Shown here: positions 37,480 through 46,828 of the stretch, in pieces
Layout: every line of letters starts with the position of its first letter
Numbering within the stretch: the first letter of the stretch is position 1
NCBI RefSeq assembly: GCF_027923465.1
Contig: NZ_BRLB01000008.1
Location: forward strand, 148,043-212,042
Length of the DNA: 64,000 nt
Direction: 5' to 3'
Source: Vallitalea longa
Lineage (GTDB): Bacteria; Bacillota; Clostridia; Lachnospirales; Vallitaleaceae
Notes under the pieces: model-generated
What the model was told of the DNA's origin: nothing
Database searches by the model: none
The model's input: only the letters and a program-made list of their open reading frames with translations
Program-made: the position numbers and the translations under genes

Positions 37480-37495
37480 TATTTCCTTGGAAATA
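37480..37495. promoter_or_regulatory. Noc-binding-site-like palindrome
   Basis: TATTTCCTTGGAAATA has the arms of the Bacillus Noc site (TATTTCCCGGGAAATA) and differs only in the two central bases. It lies between the rsmG stop and noc. It could be a local Noc site or operator. Confidence 0.45.
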
Positions 37496-37498
37496 TAA

Positions 37499-38218
37499 TT
37501 ATCTTAATGGACTTTTTTTAGGTTTACCTGCTTTTCTAGGATACTTGTTTGGGGTATTTTTCACTTTTTTAATAACTACAAATGTTCTTTCTATATCCAA
37601 AAAAGGAACTTCAACATTCTTTATTTTCTCTAAACAAGCTCCTAATTTTTCCATAGCCCCTTTTGAACTATAAATTTCTTCTTGCGATTTATTAGACTTA
37701 TATGATATAAAATAACCCCCATGCCTAACAAATGGTATACAGTATTCACTAAGAATTGATAAATCAGCAACTGCTCTAGAAACACATAAATCGAATTGTT
37801 CTCTATATAAATCAGTATTACCTAAATCTTCAGCTCTTGAATGAATACATTGTATATCTTCAAGAGATAATTCGTCTATTACTTCCAATAAAAAATTTAT
37901 ACGTTTATTTAGAGAATCAACCAAAGTTACTTTTAGATTAGGAAAAACAATCTTTAATGGAATACCTGGAAATCCAGCACCTGTACCTAAGTCAATTAGG
38001 CTATTACATATATTTAGATCAATAACCTCTTTGATAGCAATACTATCTAAGAAATGTTTCAGAATTACTTCTTGTTCATCTATAATAGATGTTAAATTAA
38101 TTTTCTTATTCCATTTAATCAACATTTCATAATACTTATTGAACTGCTTAACCTGTATATCTGTTAACTTATATCCTAACTTTTCTGCACCTTCTATTAA
38201 TAAATGGTTGTATATCAT
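37499..38218 (-). CDS. rsmG: 16S rRNA (guanine527-N7)-methyltransferase
   Basis: This 239-residue SAM-dependent enzyme methylates N7 of G527 (E. coli numbering) in 16S rRNA. The SAM-binding motif is LIDLGTGAGFPGIPLKI, with LVDSLNKRINFL and the conserved SRAVADLSILSEYCIP. The length and position between noc and mnmG are typical. The C-terminal basic tail (KYPRKAGKPKKSPL) is also typical. Confidence 0.95.
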   Translation of the reverse strand: MIYNHLLIEGAEKLGYKLTDIQVKQFNKYYEMLIKWNKKINLTSIIDEQEVILKHFLDSIAIKEVIDLNICNSLIDLGTGAGFPGIPLKIVFPNLKVTLVDSLNKRINFLLEVIDELSLEDIQCIHSRAEDLGNTDLYREQFDLCVSRAVADLSILSEYCIPFVRHGGYFISYKSNKSQEEIYSSKGAMEKLGACLEKIKNVEVPFLDIERTFVVIKKVKNTPNKYPRKAGKPKKSPLR

Positions 38219-38256
38219 TTTATCATCCTAACCTTTACAAAAATTGTATACCTCTT

Positions 38257-40152
38257 TTAATCCTGCTTATTATAATTTCTTCTTAACTGTTCTAGATATA
38301 CCAACAATACAGATATATCTGCTGGTGATACACCTGATATACGGGAAGCTTGACCTATGGATCTAGGCTTAACACTATTTAGCTTTTGCATAGCTTCTAT
38401 TCTTAACCCTTTTATCTGCTCATAATTCAAATCATTAGGTAAATATTTTTTCTCCAATTTTTTAAATTGAGCTACCTGTTTTTGCTGACGACTTATATAT
38501 CCTTCATATTTCAAAGAGATATTAACTTGTTCAATAATATCGTCATCAAAATCTTTTCTATCTTTATCGATTTCTTTTAGAATAACATAATTAAGTTCTG
38601 GTCTCCTTAGAAGTTCAGCCAAAGTACTTCCTGAACGTAATACAGAACTATTATATTTTTCTAAGAAACTGTTTACTTGATTATTAGCACCAACTGTAGT
38701 ACTTTTTAATCTATCAATTTCTTCGTTTATCTTCTTTTCTTTTTCCAATACACAATTATGTCTTTCATCTGAAATCAAACCAACTCTATGTCCGATTGCA
38801 GATAATCTCAGGTCTGCATTGTCTTGTCTAAGAAGTAATCTATATTCTGCTCTTGATGTCATCATACGATAAGGTTCATTAGTCCCTTTAGTAACCAAAT
38901 CATCAATGAGAACACCTATATACGCATCAGATCTATCTAATACTATCTGTTCTTTTTCCAGTATTTTCATACTTGCATTTATTCCAGCAATAAGTCCTTG
39001 AGCTGCTGCTTCTTCATAACCAGAGCTACCATTAAATTGTCCTGCACTATATAATCCAGATATTTTTTTGAACTCAAGAGTAGGCTTTAATTGTAAAGGA
39101 TTAATACAATCATATTCAATGGCATAACCAGGCCTCATAATAGAACATTTTTCTAGACCAGGTAGAGTCCTTAACATATCTCTCTGAACATCTTCAGGAA
39201 GAGAACTAGACATACCTTGTACATACATTTCATTAGTATACTCCCCTTCTGGTTCTAGAAATACCTGATGCCTTTCTTTATCTTGAAATCTTACTACTTT
39301 ATCTTCTATTGATGGGCAATATCTTGGTCCAGTACCTTCAATTACACCACTATATAGAGGAGATCTATCCAGATTTTTCTTAATGATATTATGAGTATTA
39401 GCATTAGTATAGGTTAACCAACAAGATATCTGGTCTCTCTTAATACCTTCCTCAGTATTCAGAAATGAAAAAGGTACTATTTTCTCATCACCTTTTTGTT
39501 CCTCCATTTTTTTAAAATCCACTGTACTCTTATCAATTCTTGATGGAGTTCCTGTTTTGAATCTATACATCTCTATTCCTATATCCATTAAGCTATCAGT
39601 AAGATGATTAGCTGAAAGAAGTCCATTAGGTCCACTATTGATACTAACTTCTCCATATATGCAACGCGCCTTTAAGTAAGTTCCACTTGCTATAATAGCT
39701 GTTTTACAATTATATACTGCACCTGAAATCGTCTTTACTCCTATTATCCTATTATCTTCAACAATTATATCCGTTACTTCACTTTGTTTAATTATTAAGT
39801 TAGGAGTATTTTCTAGAACGATTTTCATTTCTTTTGAATAAGTAAATTTATCTGCTTGAGCCCTGAGTGAATGAACAGCAGGACCTTTACCAGTATTCAA
39901 CATTCTTGATTGTAAATATGTCTTATCTATATTTTTCCCCATTTCACCACCTAGAGCATCTATTTCACGTACTAAATGTCCTTTTGATGTTCCTCCTATA
40001 CTAGGATTACATGGCATCATGGCTATACTATCTAAACTTACAGAAAATATAACTGTATTAAGTCCTAATCTGGCAGCCGCTAGAGCAGCTTCACATCCAG
40101 CATGTCCAGCACCAATTACAGCTACATCATAATTTCCTTCAATATAACTCAT
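38257..40152 (-). CDS. mnmG: tRNA uridine-5-carboxymethylaminomethyl modification enzyme MnmG (GidA)
   Basis: This 631-residue FAD protein acts with MnmE to modify wobble U34 of several tRNAs. The FAD site is [21 protein letters not shown], followed by [23 protein letters not shown], the GidA signatures [15 protein letters not shown] and a C-terminal helical domain. The ATG at 40152 is chosen for its spacing from AAGGAG; an ATG two codons upstream is too close. It is downstream of mnmE with a 49-bp gap. Confidence 0.96.
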   Translation of the reverse strand: MSYIEGNYDVAVIGAGHAGCEAALAAARLGLNTVIFSVSLDSIAMMPCNPSIGGTSKGHLVREIDALGGEMGKNIDKTYLQSRMLNTGKGPAVHSLRAQADKFTYSKEMKIVLENTPNLIIKQSEVTDIIVEDNRIIGVKTISGAVYNCKTAIIASGTYLKARCIYGEVSINSGPNGLLSANHLTDSLMDIGIEMYRFKTGTPSRIDKSTVDFKKMEEQKGDEKIVPFSFLNTEEGIKRDQISCWLTYTNANTHNIIKKNLDRSPLYSGVIEGTGPRYCPSIEDKVVRFQDKERHQVFLEPEGEYTNEMYVQGMSSSLPEDVQRDMLRTLPGLEKCSIMRPGYAIEYDCINPLQLKPTLEFKKISGLYSAGQFNGSSGYEEAAAQGLIAGINASMKILEKEQIVLDRSDAYIGVLIDDLVTKGTNEPYRMMTSRAEYRLLLRQDNADLRLSAIGHRVGLISDERHNCVLEKEKKINEEIDRLKSTTVGANNQVNSFLEKYNSSVLRSGSTLAELLRRPELNYVILKEIDKDRKDFDDDIIEQVNISLKYEGYISRQQKQVAQFKKLEKKYLPNDLNYEQIKGLRIEAMQKLNSVKPRSIGQASRISGVSPADISVLLVYLEQLRRNYNKQD

Positions 40153-40201
40153 ACGCATTAACTCCTTCTACATTAACTAGTAGTATATAATTAAAATTCA
40201 A

Positions 40202-41584
40202 CTATTTTCCTAAACAGAACTGGCTAAAAATCTGACTGATAATATCTTCATTTACACTATCACCTGTTATTTCACCTAAATAATCATAGCTATTCTTTAT
40301 ATCAATAGACCAGCAATCTTCTGGCATACCAACTTCAATTGAATTATTTACAGCATCAAGGCTATCTATTGCATTCTCAAGAGATAGTTTATGTCTAACA
40401 TTTGTTATATATAAATTATCATTAAAATCAATATCTCCAATTAAAAACATATCTTTTATAGCTTTTTCAATATCATCTAAGCCTTTTCTATTAATCAATG
40501 ATGTAGATATCACCTTAGTGTTTTCAACTTCCTTATTAACTAATTCTTCAGTTATTTTAACAGGAAGATCAATTTTGTTCAATAAGATAATAGTTTTTTT
40601 ATCTTTTATAAGATTAAAAATATATTGATCCTCTTCAGTCAATTCAGTTGACGCATCGATTATCATTATAATCAAATCTGCTTTTTCTACTAATTCTTTT
40701 GATTTATTAACACCTATTTTTTCAACTATATCTTCTGTTTTTCTAATACCTGCTGTATCAACAATCCTTAATGGGACACCTTTTATATTCATGTATTCTT
40801 CTAATACATCTCTGGTTGTTCCTGCCACATCTGTAACTATGGCTCTATCTTCATTAAGTAAAGCATTCATAAGTGATGATTTTCCAACATTTGGTTTACC
40901 AACGATGACAGTCTTAATTCCTTCTCTAATGATTTTACCGTCATCAACAGAATTTAATAACTTTTCGATTCTTTTTTTAATTGTCCCTAGATTATTTTTA
41001 ACCAAATCTTCACTTAACTCATCATAATCATATTCTGGATAGTCTATAGATGCTTCTATATGGGCTATTAATTCTAACAACTTACTCCTAATGCTTTTTA
41101 TTTCCCTGTAGATATTCCCTTTCAACTGACTTACTGAACTCTCTAGAGATAAATTGGTTTTTGCATTAATAATATCAATTACTGCCTCAGCACTAGATAA
41201 ATCCATTCTTCCATTTAAAAAAGCTCTCTTTGTAAATTCTCCTGGCTCAGCTAATCTAGCTCCGTTTTCCAAAACTAGATGTAGTATTTTCTGCATTACT
41301 ATAACTCCACCATGGCAATTGATTTCAATAATATTTTCCTTAGTGTAAGTATTGGGTTCCTTCATGACAGAAACAAGAACTTCATCAATAATTTGATTAT
41401 TCTTAGGATCAACAATATTACCATAATGGATAGTATGAGTTTTTTGATCTACTAATTTCCTATTCTTTTTGGAAACAAATATTTTGTCACCAACATTAAT
41501 AGCATCTTCTCCACTTATTCTGATTATTCCAATTCCAGAAGCAGATAAAGAAGTGGAAATAGCTGCTATTGTATTATTCAACAT
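40202..41584 (-). CDS. mnmE: tRNA modification GTPase MnmE (TrmE)
   Basis: This 460-residue GTPase is the MnmG partner for tRNA wobble uridine modification. The N-terminal tetrahydrofolate-binding domain carries GIGIIRISG. The inserted G domain (about residues 220-380) has G1 GKPNVGKSS, G3 DTAG and G4 NKID, and the C-terminal motif is CLGK. The length is standard. It starts behind AAGGAG, with an unusual structured 160-bp region between it and jag. Confidence 0.97.
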   Translation of the reverse strand: MLNNTIAAISTSLSASGIGIIRISGEDAINVGDKIFVSKKNRKLVDQKTHTIHYGNIVDPKNNQIIDEVLVSVMKEPNTYTKENIIEINCHGGVIVMQKILHLVLENGARLAEPGEFTKRAFLNGRMDLSSAEAVIDIINAKTNLSLESSVSQLKGNIYREIKSIRSKLLELIAHIEASIDYPEYDYDELSEDLVKNNLGTIKKRIEKLLNSVDDGKIIREGIKTVIVGKPNVGKSSLMNALLNEDRAIVTDVAGTTRDVLEEYMNIKGVPLRIVDTAGIRKTEDIVEKIGVNKSKELVEKADLIIMIIDASTELTEEDQYIFNLIKDKKTIILLNKIDLPVKITEELVNKEVENTKVISTSLINRKGLDDIEKAIKDMFLIGDIDFNDNLYITNVRHKLSLENAIDSLDAVNNSIEVGMPEDCWSIDIKNSYDYLGEITGDSVNEDIISQIFSQFCLGK

Positions 41585-41630
41585 AACAAAACTCCTTCTA
41601 AACTATATATTAATATTAATGAGAACAAAA

Positions 41631-41794
41631 GAGGCTATGCCTCATTCCTCAAAGCGGATTTGTCCGTTAGGAAAGTTTCCTTAGCTCATATGAAAACGTC
41701 CTATTTCATATGCTTAAAAATAGACTTTCCTATAAGATTAAAAAACCCATGCTCGTAAGCTTGGGTCTTCATAAAGACGGGAGCTTAGGCCCCC
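41631..41794 (-). other. Structured intergenic region between jag and mnmE
   Basis: Reading on the minus strand from jag there are: GGGGGCC/AGCTCCC (41779-41794); GTCTT/AAGAC (41765-41778); a terminator CCCAAGC/GCATGGG then six T (41739-41766); a long inverted repeat AGGAAAGT/ACTTTCCT (41669-41731) nesting CATATGAAA/TTTCATATG; CGGA/TCCG (41655-41666); and GAGGC/GCCTC (41631-41643). The first part probably ends the jag transcript. The rest resembles an untranslated leader of mnmE or a structured non-coding element. No known riboswitch was recognised. Confidence 0.6.
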
Positions 41795-41800
41795 TTTTTA

Positions 41801-42427
41801 TTACTTTTTAAAATTAGGTGTTATTACAACTTTTCTATATGGTTCTTCTCCCTCACTATGAGTTTCTACATACTTATCATTCTGCAATGTAGAATGAATT
41901 ATTCGTCTTTCATAAGGATTCATCGGCTCTAGACTAAATTTTTTATTAGTTTTTCTAACTTTGTAAGATAAATTCTTTGCTAAGTTTTCAAGAGTCTCTT
42001 TTCTTCTTTCACGATAATTTTCCGTATCCAGTTTAACTCTAACATATTTATCTGATTCCTTATTAACAACCAAGCTTACCAGATATTGTAGGGAATCTAG
42101 TGTCTGTCCTCTTTTACCAATTAATACACCCATACTTGGACCGCTTAACTCTATATCAAGATTCTGCTCTTTAAGTTCTGCTACTATAGTAACCTTCAAA
42201 TCCATGACTCTAAATATATTTTCTAAAAAATCTGTAGCCACATCAGATAGATTTATTTTTTTAGTAACTTTTACTTTAGCCATTTTTGAACTAAAAAAAC
42301 CAAGCAAACCAGTTGCACCTTTATCAATTACTTCAATATTAACTTTATCACTCGTAGTCCCCAATTCGATTAATGCTTCTGTTATAGCATCATTAACGGT
42401 TTTTCCTGTCTTTTCAACAAAATTCAT
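41801..42427 (-). CDS. jag: RNA-binding protein Jag (KhpB)
   Basis: This 208-residue protein has an N-terminal Jag_N domain (FVEKTGKTVNDAITEAL), a KH domain with the GxxG loop in VLIGKRGQTLDSLQY, and an R3H domain (REERRIIH-type stretch in MNPYERRIIHSTLQ). KhpB/Jag binds RNA with KhpA and affects cell elongation in Gram-positives. It lies downstream of yidC in the conserved origin cluster. Confidence 0.94.
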   Translation of the reverse strand: MNFVEKTGKTVNDAITEALIELGTTSDKVNIEVIDKGATGLLGFFSSKMAKVKVTKKINLSDVATDFLENIFRVMDLKVTIVAELKEQNLDIELSGPSMGVLIGKRGQTLDSLQYLVSLVVNKESDKYVRVKLDTENYRERRKETLENLAKNLSYKVRKTNKKFSLEPMNPYERRIIHSTLQNDKYVETHSEGEEPYRKVVITPNFKK

Positions 42428-42602
42428 TTTAGAACTTTCCTCCTTAAATTTTATATATTCAACTTTTCCAATACGATTCTTAAACTTTTCTCTTAGCTAA
42501 TATTAAAAGTTGTATATATAATAACGCTTAACTAATCATTTTATTACATTACAAACTATAGTGAGTTCTATTTTGTTTTAATGATTATGTGAAATTATTT
42601 AG

Positions 42603-43589
42603 TTATTTTTTAATGTCTTTTTTGAGATGTTTGTTTAATATTATTTGTTGTACTAATTGGAAAGCACTACTTGTCAACCAATAAAGACCTAAACCAGCTG
42701 GCATACTAACAACGAAGAATACTGTAATAAGAGGCATAGTATACATCATAGCCTTATTTGTAGTAGCTTGTTTTTCATCCATGTTTTTATTATTCATACT
42801 CATAGTAGTTTTGGATACTAGAAACTGAACAACAACATTAAGTACTGGTATTAATAAACCAATTGACATTAAATTAGGATTATCCGCTAAATTAATACCT
42901 AAGAAATAGTTAACATCATTTAATTGTCTAACTAATGGAGCTATTTGATCTCCAACAGTTGAAGAAACAGAATTAAAATAGTCAACAAATTCATTAAATT
43001 TGGTTGAAGTAAAAGTACTCATTAAGTCTATAACTTGATTGTTGTTAGTTACATCAAAATTTTTGATTGGCATTTTACTAGCATCATTCAAGCTTGTTAA
43101 ATAAGTAGCATGGTCTGCAACATTTCTTATACTTGCTATAATACTAAGATAAATTCCTTTGATACTCATAATATATGCTGGTATTTTACGAAGAACTGCA
43201 AATAATGACATGATAATGGGAAATTGAATTAAAAGAGGTAAACATCCACCAAAAGGACTTACGTTATGCTCTTGATATAATTGACTCATTTCCATTCTCA
43301 TTTTATTTTGTGATTCAACATCTTTTTTATTTTTATACTTGTCCTGAATTTTCTTTAATTTAGGTTGTATTTCTTGCATACCTATCATTGATTTCTGTTG
43401 TTTAAAAGCTAGAGGTAACATTAATAATCTAACAATGATAGTAAATAATATGATACTGATACCTAAATTATTAATGCCTATTTTACTGAATAAATTATAT
43501 ATAGCATCCATAATAGCACCAAAAATCTTGGCTATCGGACCTGTTATAAATGAACTGCTCTGTGTTAGAACAACAATATTCGATAACAT
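42603..43589 (-). CDS. yidC: Membrane protein insertase YidC/SpoIIIJ
   Basis: This 328-residue insertase has the typical Gram-positive layout: a first hydrophobic segment, then five transmembrane helices with the cytoplasmic MQEIQPKLKKIQDKYKNKKD coiled-coil loop and SPFGGCLPLLIQFPIIMSLFAVLRK. A classical lipobox is not evident; the N-terminus (MLSNIVVLTQSSS) is short. The last helix segment GLGLYWLTSSAFQLVQQ is well conserved. AGGAGG precedes the ATG. It is flanked by jag and yidD. Confidence 0.95.
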   Translation of the reverse strand: MLSNIVVLTQSSSFITGPIAKIFGAIMDAIYNLFSKIGINNLGISIILFTIIVRLLMLPLAFKQQKSMIGMQEIQPKLKKIQDKYKNKKDVESQNKMRMEMSQLYQEHNVSPFGGCLPLLIQFPIIMSLFAVLRKIPAYIMSIKGIYLSIIASIRNVADHATYLTSLNDASKMPIKNFDVTNNNQVIDLMSTFTSTKFNEFVDYFNSVSSTVGDQIAPLVRQLNDVNYFLGINLADNPNLMSIGLLIPVLNVVVQFLVSKTTMSMNNKNMDEKQATTNKAMMYTMPLITVFFVVSMPAGLGLYWLTSSAFQLVQQIILNKHLKKDIKK

Positions 43590-43610
43590 TAAATTAGTTC
43601 CTCCTATATT

Positions 43611-43829
43611 TTATGGTACTGGGTCATATCCACCTTTATGAAATGGATGACATCTTAAGATTCTTTTGATACTTAACCAAGCTCCTTTTAGAAATCCATA
43701 CTTAACTATAGCTTCATACGCATACTTTGAACAAGTAGGTGTATAAATACACGTTGGTCTTTTTAAAGGAGAAATAAATTTTCTGTAAAAAATTATAATT
43801 TTTAATGAAACATATTTAAAGACATTCAT
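43611..43829 (-). CDS. yidD: Membrane protein insertion efficiency factor YidD
   Basis: This 72-residue protein matches YidD throughout: [28 protein letters not shown], then [24 protein letters not shown]. It carries the conserved cysteines and an N-terminal amphipathic region. It assists YidC-dependent membrane insertion. It sits between rnpA and yidC. Confidence 0.96.
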   Translation of the reverse strand: MNVFKYVSLKIIIFYRKFISPLKRPTCIYTPTCSKYAYEAIVKYGFLKGAWLSIKRILRCHPFHKGGYDPVP

Positions 43830-43843
43830 GGTATATCACTCTT

Positions 43844-44188
43844 TTATTTTTCTAATAGATTATGTTTTCTCAACAAGTTGATTAATGATTTCTCTATATC
43901 TTTAAAATTTGCGTTCGATGAATTGACTCTTCCTATAACAACAATATCATATCCAGTTTTTATTCTGTTCTCATTAAGCCTATAATTCTCTTTAACCAAT
44001 CTAGTGACCCTATGTCTAACTACACTGTTCCCAACTTTTTTACTTACCGAGATTCCTAACCGATTAATAGAATCTCCACTACTATAAATATACATAACTA
44101 AATAGTTATTTGCAAGGGATTTTCCCTTGTTAAAAACAATTTTGAAATCTTTTCTTTTTCCTAACGATTCTGTTCTATTCATACCCAA
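43844..44188 (-). CDS. rnpA: Ribonuclease P protein component
   Basis: This 114-residue basic protein is the cofactor of the RNase P RNA for 5' tRNA maturation. It has the RnpA signature RLGISVSKKVGNSVVRHRVTR and the N-terminal ESLGKRKDFKIVF. The TTG at 44188 is 6 bases after AGGAGG; an ATG two codons later is the alternative start. It follows rpmH by about 100 bp. Confidence 0.95.
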   Translation of the reverse strand: MGMNRTESLGKRKDFKIVFNKGKSLANNYLVMYIYSSGDSINRLGISVSKKVGNSVVRHRVTRLVKENYRLNENRIKTGYDIVVIGRVNSSNANFKDIEKSLINLLRKHNLLEK

Positions 44189-44273
44189 AAACTACCTCCT
44201 ATAAATATGAAAGGATTAAATTTTATTAAACCTTTGACGATCGTTATAGTATTTGAATTGGAGGATAGTATAA

Positions 44274-44294
44274 AAGGCCACAAAATGAGGCCTT
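44274..44294 (-). terminator. Weak hairpin at the rpmH stop
   Basis: AAGGCC/GGCCTT encloses 9 nt and is followed on the minus strand by TTTTA. It overlaps the rpmH stop codon and could reduce read-through into rnpA. Confidence 0.45.
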
Positions 44295-44427
44295 AAGCTG
44301 ACAATTTTTTTCTACCTTTTGCTCTTCTTCTTGCTAAAACGCATCTTCCGCTTTTAGAACTCATTCTTTTTCTGAAACCATGTTCTCTGCTTCTTTGTTT
44401 CGTTTTAGGTTGGTATGTCATTTTCAT
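44293..44427 (-). CDS. rpmH: 50S ribosomal protein L34
   Basis: This 44-residue protein is translated from the minus strand: it begins [18 protein letters not shown], continues [18 protein letters not shown] and ends KGRKKLSA. It is the typical L34 basic protein and the usual first gene of the left origin cluster. AGGAGGTG lies 6 bases before the ATG at 44427. The short length makes it easy to miss. Confidence 0.97.
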   Translation of the reverse strand: MKMTYQPKTKQRSREHGFRKRMSSKSGRCVLARRRAKGRKKLSA

Positions 44428-44594
44428 TAAAAGCACCTCCTTCAATATTCCATATTATATAATTATATTATTGTATTAAATAACATGTACTAGTTATTGA
44501 TAACATATCCATTAACAAAATACATATGATTTACTTAGTACCAAATTTAAATATTAATGCTTAGTAGTTGTTTTTACATAAAAGCACTATTCTA

Positions 44595-44623
44595 ATTATA
44601 TTAAAAAACTAACTTCTAGTCAA
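44595..44623 (-). promoter_or_regulatory. rpmH promoter
   Basis: On the minus strand TTGACT (44618-44623) and TATAAT (44595-44600) are 17 bp apart. The pair lies about 170 bp upstream of rpmH and would drive the rpmH-rnpA cluster. Confidence 0.7.
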
Positions 44624-44659
44624 GAAAAAAATAATGATGAAAGATTAAAGTATTGGAAA

Positions 44660-44960
44660 CTCCAGTAATTAAAATTTTTTATCCACAATTTTTTATGTTT
44701 TTTTCCACGTTTTGTGGATAATTTGTTAAAAACTATTTATCCACAATCGCTCTCAGAATTGTGGATAAGTCTACATTTTTTTTATTATTAACAAATATTT
44801 ACATTTAATTTATTTGTAATATTTATGCACAATAAGAACTATTAACAGCCTGTACATTATTTTAATTAACATACTGTGGATAAAAAAGCATCAAACCAAG
44901 TTATCCACAGTATCAACAGCTATATAAACAATCTTATCCACAAATTTTATCCACACATCC
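44660..44960. other. oriC: Chromosome replication origin, DnaA-box cluster upstream of dnaA
   Basis: Eight perfect DnaA boxes (TTATCCACA) lie here: plus strand at 44679, 44737, 44901, 44934 and 44947, and minus strand at 44713, 44760 and 44875. The region sits between rpmH and dnaA, where gene orientation flips. AT-rich sequence around 44780-44870 separates two sub-clusters. Confidence 0.95.
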
Positions 44961-44971
44961 ACATAATTTAA

Positions 44972-45000
44972 TTGAAAATTAGTCCTTTATAGAGTAATAT
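44972..45000 (+). promoter_or_regulatory. Probable dnaA promoter
   Basis: TTGAAA (44972-44977) and TAATAT (44995-45000) are 17 bp apart and lie right after the DnaA boxes, so dnaA may be autoregulated by DnaA. Confidence 0.55.
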
Positions 45001-45121
45001 ATACTGTAGATAGTTAGAATTAGAATGAATAAGTATGTTCATTTTACGGTATATTTTTATTATTATGATTGAATCGTTAATACTGGAAATATACCTCGAA
45101 TAATGCAAAGGAGGATATATG

Positions 45122-46465
45122 ATGAGTCATTCCGTTATTGAAAAATGGGACAAAATTCAAGCGTTACTTAGGGATGAATCAGATATTTCAAAAATATCTT
45201 ATAAAACTTTTCTAGAAAATCTGGAGCCTATTAGAGTACAAGATAATACAATCATAATAAAAACAGATGATGAAATCGGTCGTGATTATATAGAGAGAAA
45301 ATATAGTAAATCAATCATAATCGCAATTAGAGAAATAGTAGGTGAAATATACAATATTAAATTTATGCTACCTAGTGAGATAGCTAAAGAAAAGAAAAAA
45401 GTATCCAATAAAAAAATACCTACTAATAATAATAATGAATATAATGGCCTGAATTCTAGATATACATTTGATACGTTTGTTGTTGGTAACAATAACAAAC
45501 TAGCTCATGCTGCCGCTTTAGCAGTTGCTGAATCACCAGCAGAAGCATATAATCCTCTTTTTATATATGGTGGTGTTGGATTGGGGAAAACTCACTTGAT
45601 GCATTCTATAGCCCACTTTATACTTTCAGAAAATAGTGAATCAAAAGTATTATATGTGTCTTCTGAAAAATTCACTAATGAATTAATAAAATCAATCAGA
45701 GATGATAAAAATGAAGAATTCAGACAAAAGTATCGAAATATAGATGTTCTATTAGTGGATGATATCCAGTTTATAGCAGGAAAAGAAAGAACACAAGAAG
45801 AATTTTTCCATACATTCAATACTTTATATGAAGCTAAAAAACAGATAATAATCTCAAGTGATCGCCCGCCAAAAGAAATTGAAACATTAGAAGAAAGGTT
45901 GAGATCCAGATTTGAATGGGGTTTAATAGCCGATATACAACCACCTGATTTTGAAACAAGAATGGCTATATTACAAAAAAGAGCTGAAATGGAACATCTT
46001 AATTTACCAAATGATGTTATTCAATATGTTGCAACTAACATAAAATCTAACATTAGAGAATTAGAAGGTGGCATCAATAAAATAATAGCATATTCAACGC
46101 TAGTACATAAAGACCTTACGAAAGAATTAGCAGAAGATGCACTAAAAGATTTGATAACACCTGAAAAGGATAAAGAAATTACACCTCAATTCATATTGGA
46201 AATCGTAGCAGAACATTATAACATTAACCCTGCTGATATAGTCTCTAAGAAGAGACCTAGAGAAATAGCTTATCCAAGACAAATAGTTATGTATCTATCA
46301 AGGACGTTAACAGACTTATCCCTTCCTAAGATAGGACAAATACTTGGAAAACGTGACCATACAACAATAATACACGGTTACGAAAAAATTAGTAAAGATA
46401 TTCAAAAAGATAGTGCATTCAAAAATACTATTGAAATATTAACGAAAAAGATAACTGGGAAATAG
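45122..46465 (+). CDS. dnaA: Chromosomal replication initiator DnaA
   Basis: This 447-residue initiator opens the origin and loads the helicase. It has a DnaA_N domain, a variable linker (rich in lysine and asparagine, about 88-110), an AAA+ domain with Walker [12 protein letters not shown] and Walker [14 protein letters not shown], and a C-terminal DNA-binding domain with [14 protein letters not shown]. Two adjacent ATG codons are possible; 45122 is taken because GGAGG is 7 bases away, versus 4 for 45119. Confidence 0.97.
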   Translation: MSHSVIEKWDKIQALLRDESDISKISYKTFLENLEPIRVQDNTIIIKTDDEIGRDYIERKYSKSIIIAIREIVGEIYNIKFMLPSEIAKEKKKVSNKKIPTNNNNEYNGLNSRYTFDTFVVGNNNKLAHAAALAVAESPAEAYNPLFIYGGVGLGKTHLMHSIAHFILSENSESKVLYVSSEKFTNELIKSIRDDKNEEFRQKYRNIDVLLVDDIQFIAGKERTQEEFFHTFNTLYEAKKQIIISSDRPPKEIETLEERLRSRFEWGLIADIQPPDFETRMAILQKRAEMEHLNLPNDVIQYVATNIKSNIRELEGGINKIIAYSTLVHKDLTKELAEDALKDLITPEKDKEITPQFILEIVAEHYNINPADIVSKKRPREIAYPRQIVMYLSRTLTDLSLPKIGQILGKRDHTTIIHGYEKISKDIQKDSAFKNTIEILTKKITGK

Positions 46466-46828
46466 AAGCTACATTTAATAAATTATAATGTACTTACAAA
46501 TAAGATGAATAATGTAGGAATTATTGATAAATTCAACTTATAAACTAATGCATTATAATTTTTTTAAGGTCATAAAGTTATCAACATTAGGGTGTTAAGA
46601 ATAACTGTATAACCTGTGAAAAACTTTTTTTAGGGGTATAACCTCATCTAAGCTGTGGATATTTCTATAAAAAAATAAATTTAATCAACAGACTTATTAT
46701 ATTTATTAACAATTACTAACAACGAGGGTTTAGAATACTTATTAACATATTAACAAGCCCTATTATTACAATTACTATAAAAAAATATATATTATCTATA
46801 TATACATGTGAAAGGAGTTATTAACAAT
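46466..46828. other. dnaA-dnaN intergenic region, possible second origin element
   Basis: This 363-bp AT-rich gap has DnaA-box variants with one mismatch, TTATCAACA at 46578 and TGTGGATAT at 46654, and long AT tracts to the right. In Bacillus the unwinding element lies at this place in a bipartite origin. No gene is seen. Confidence 0.5.
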
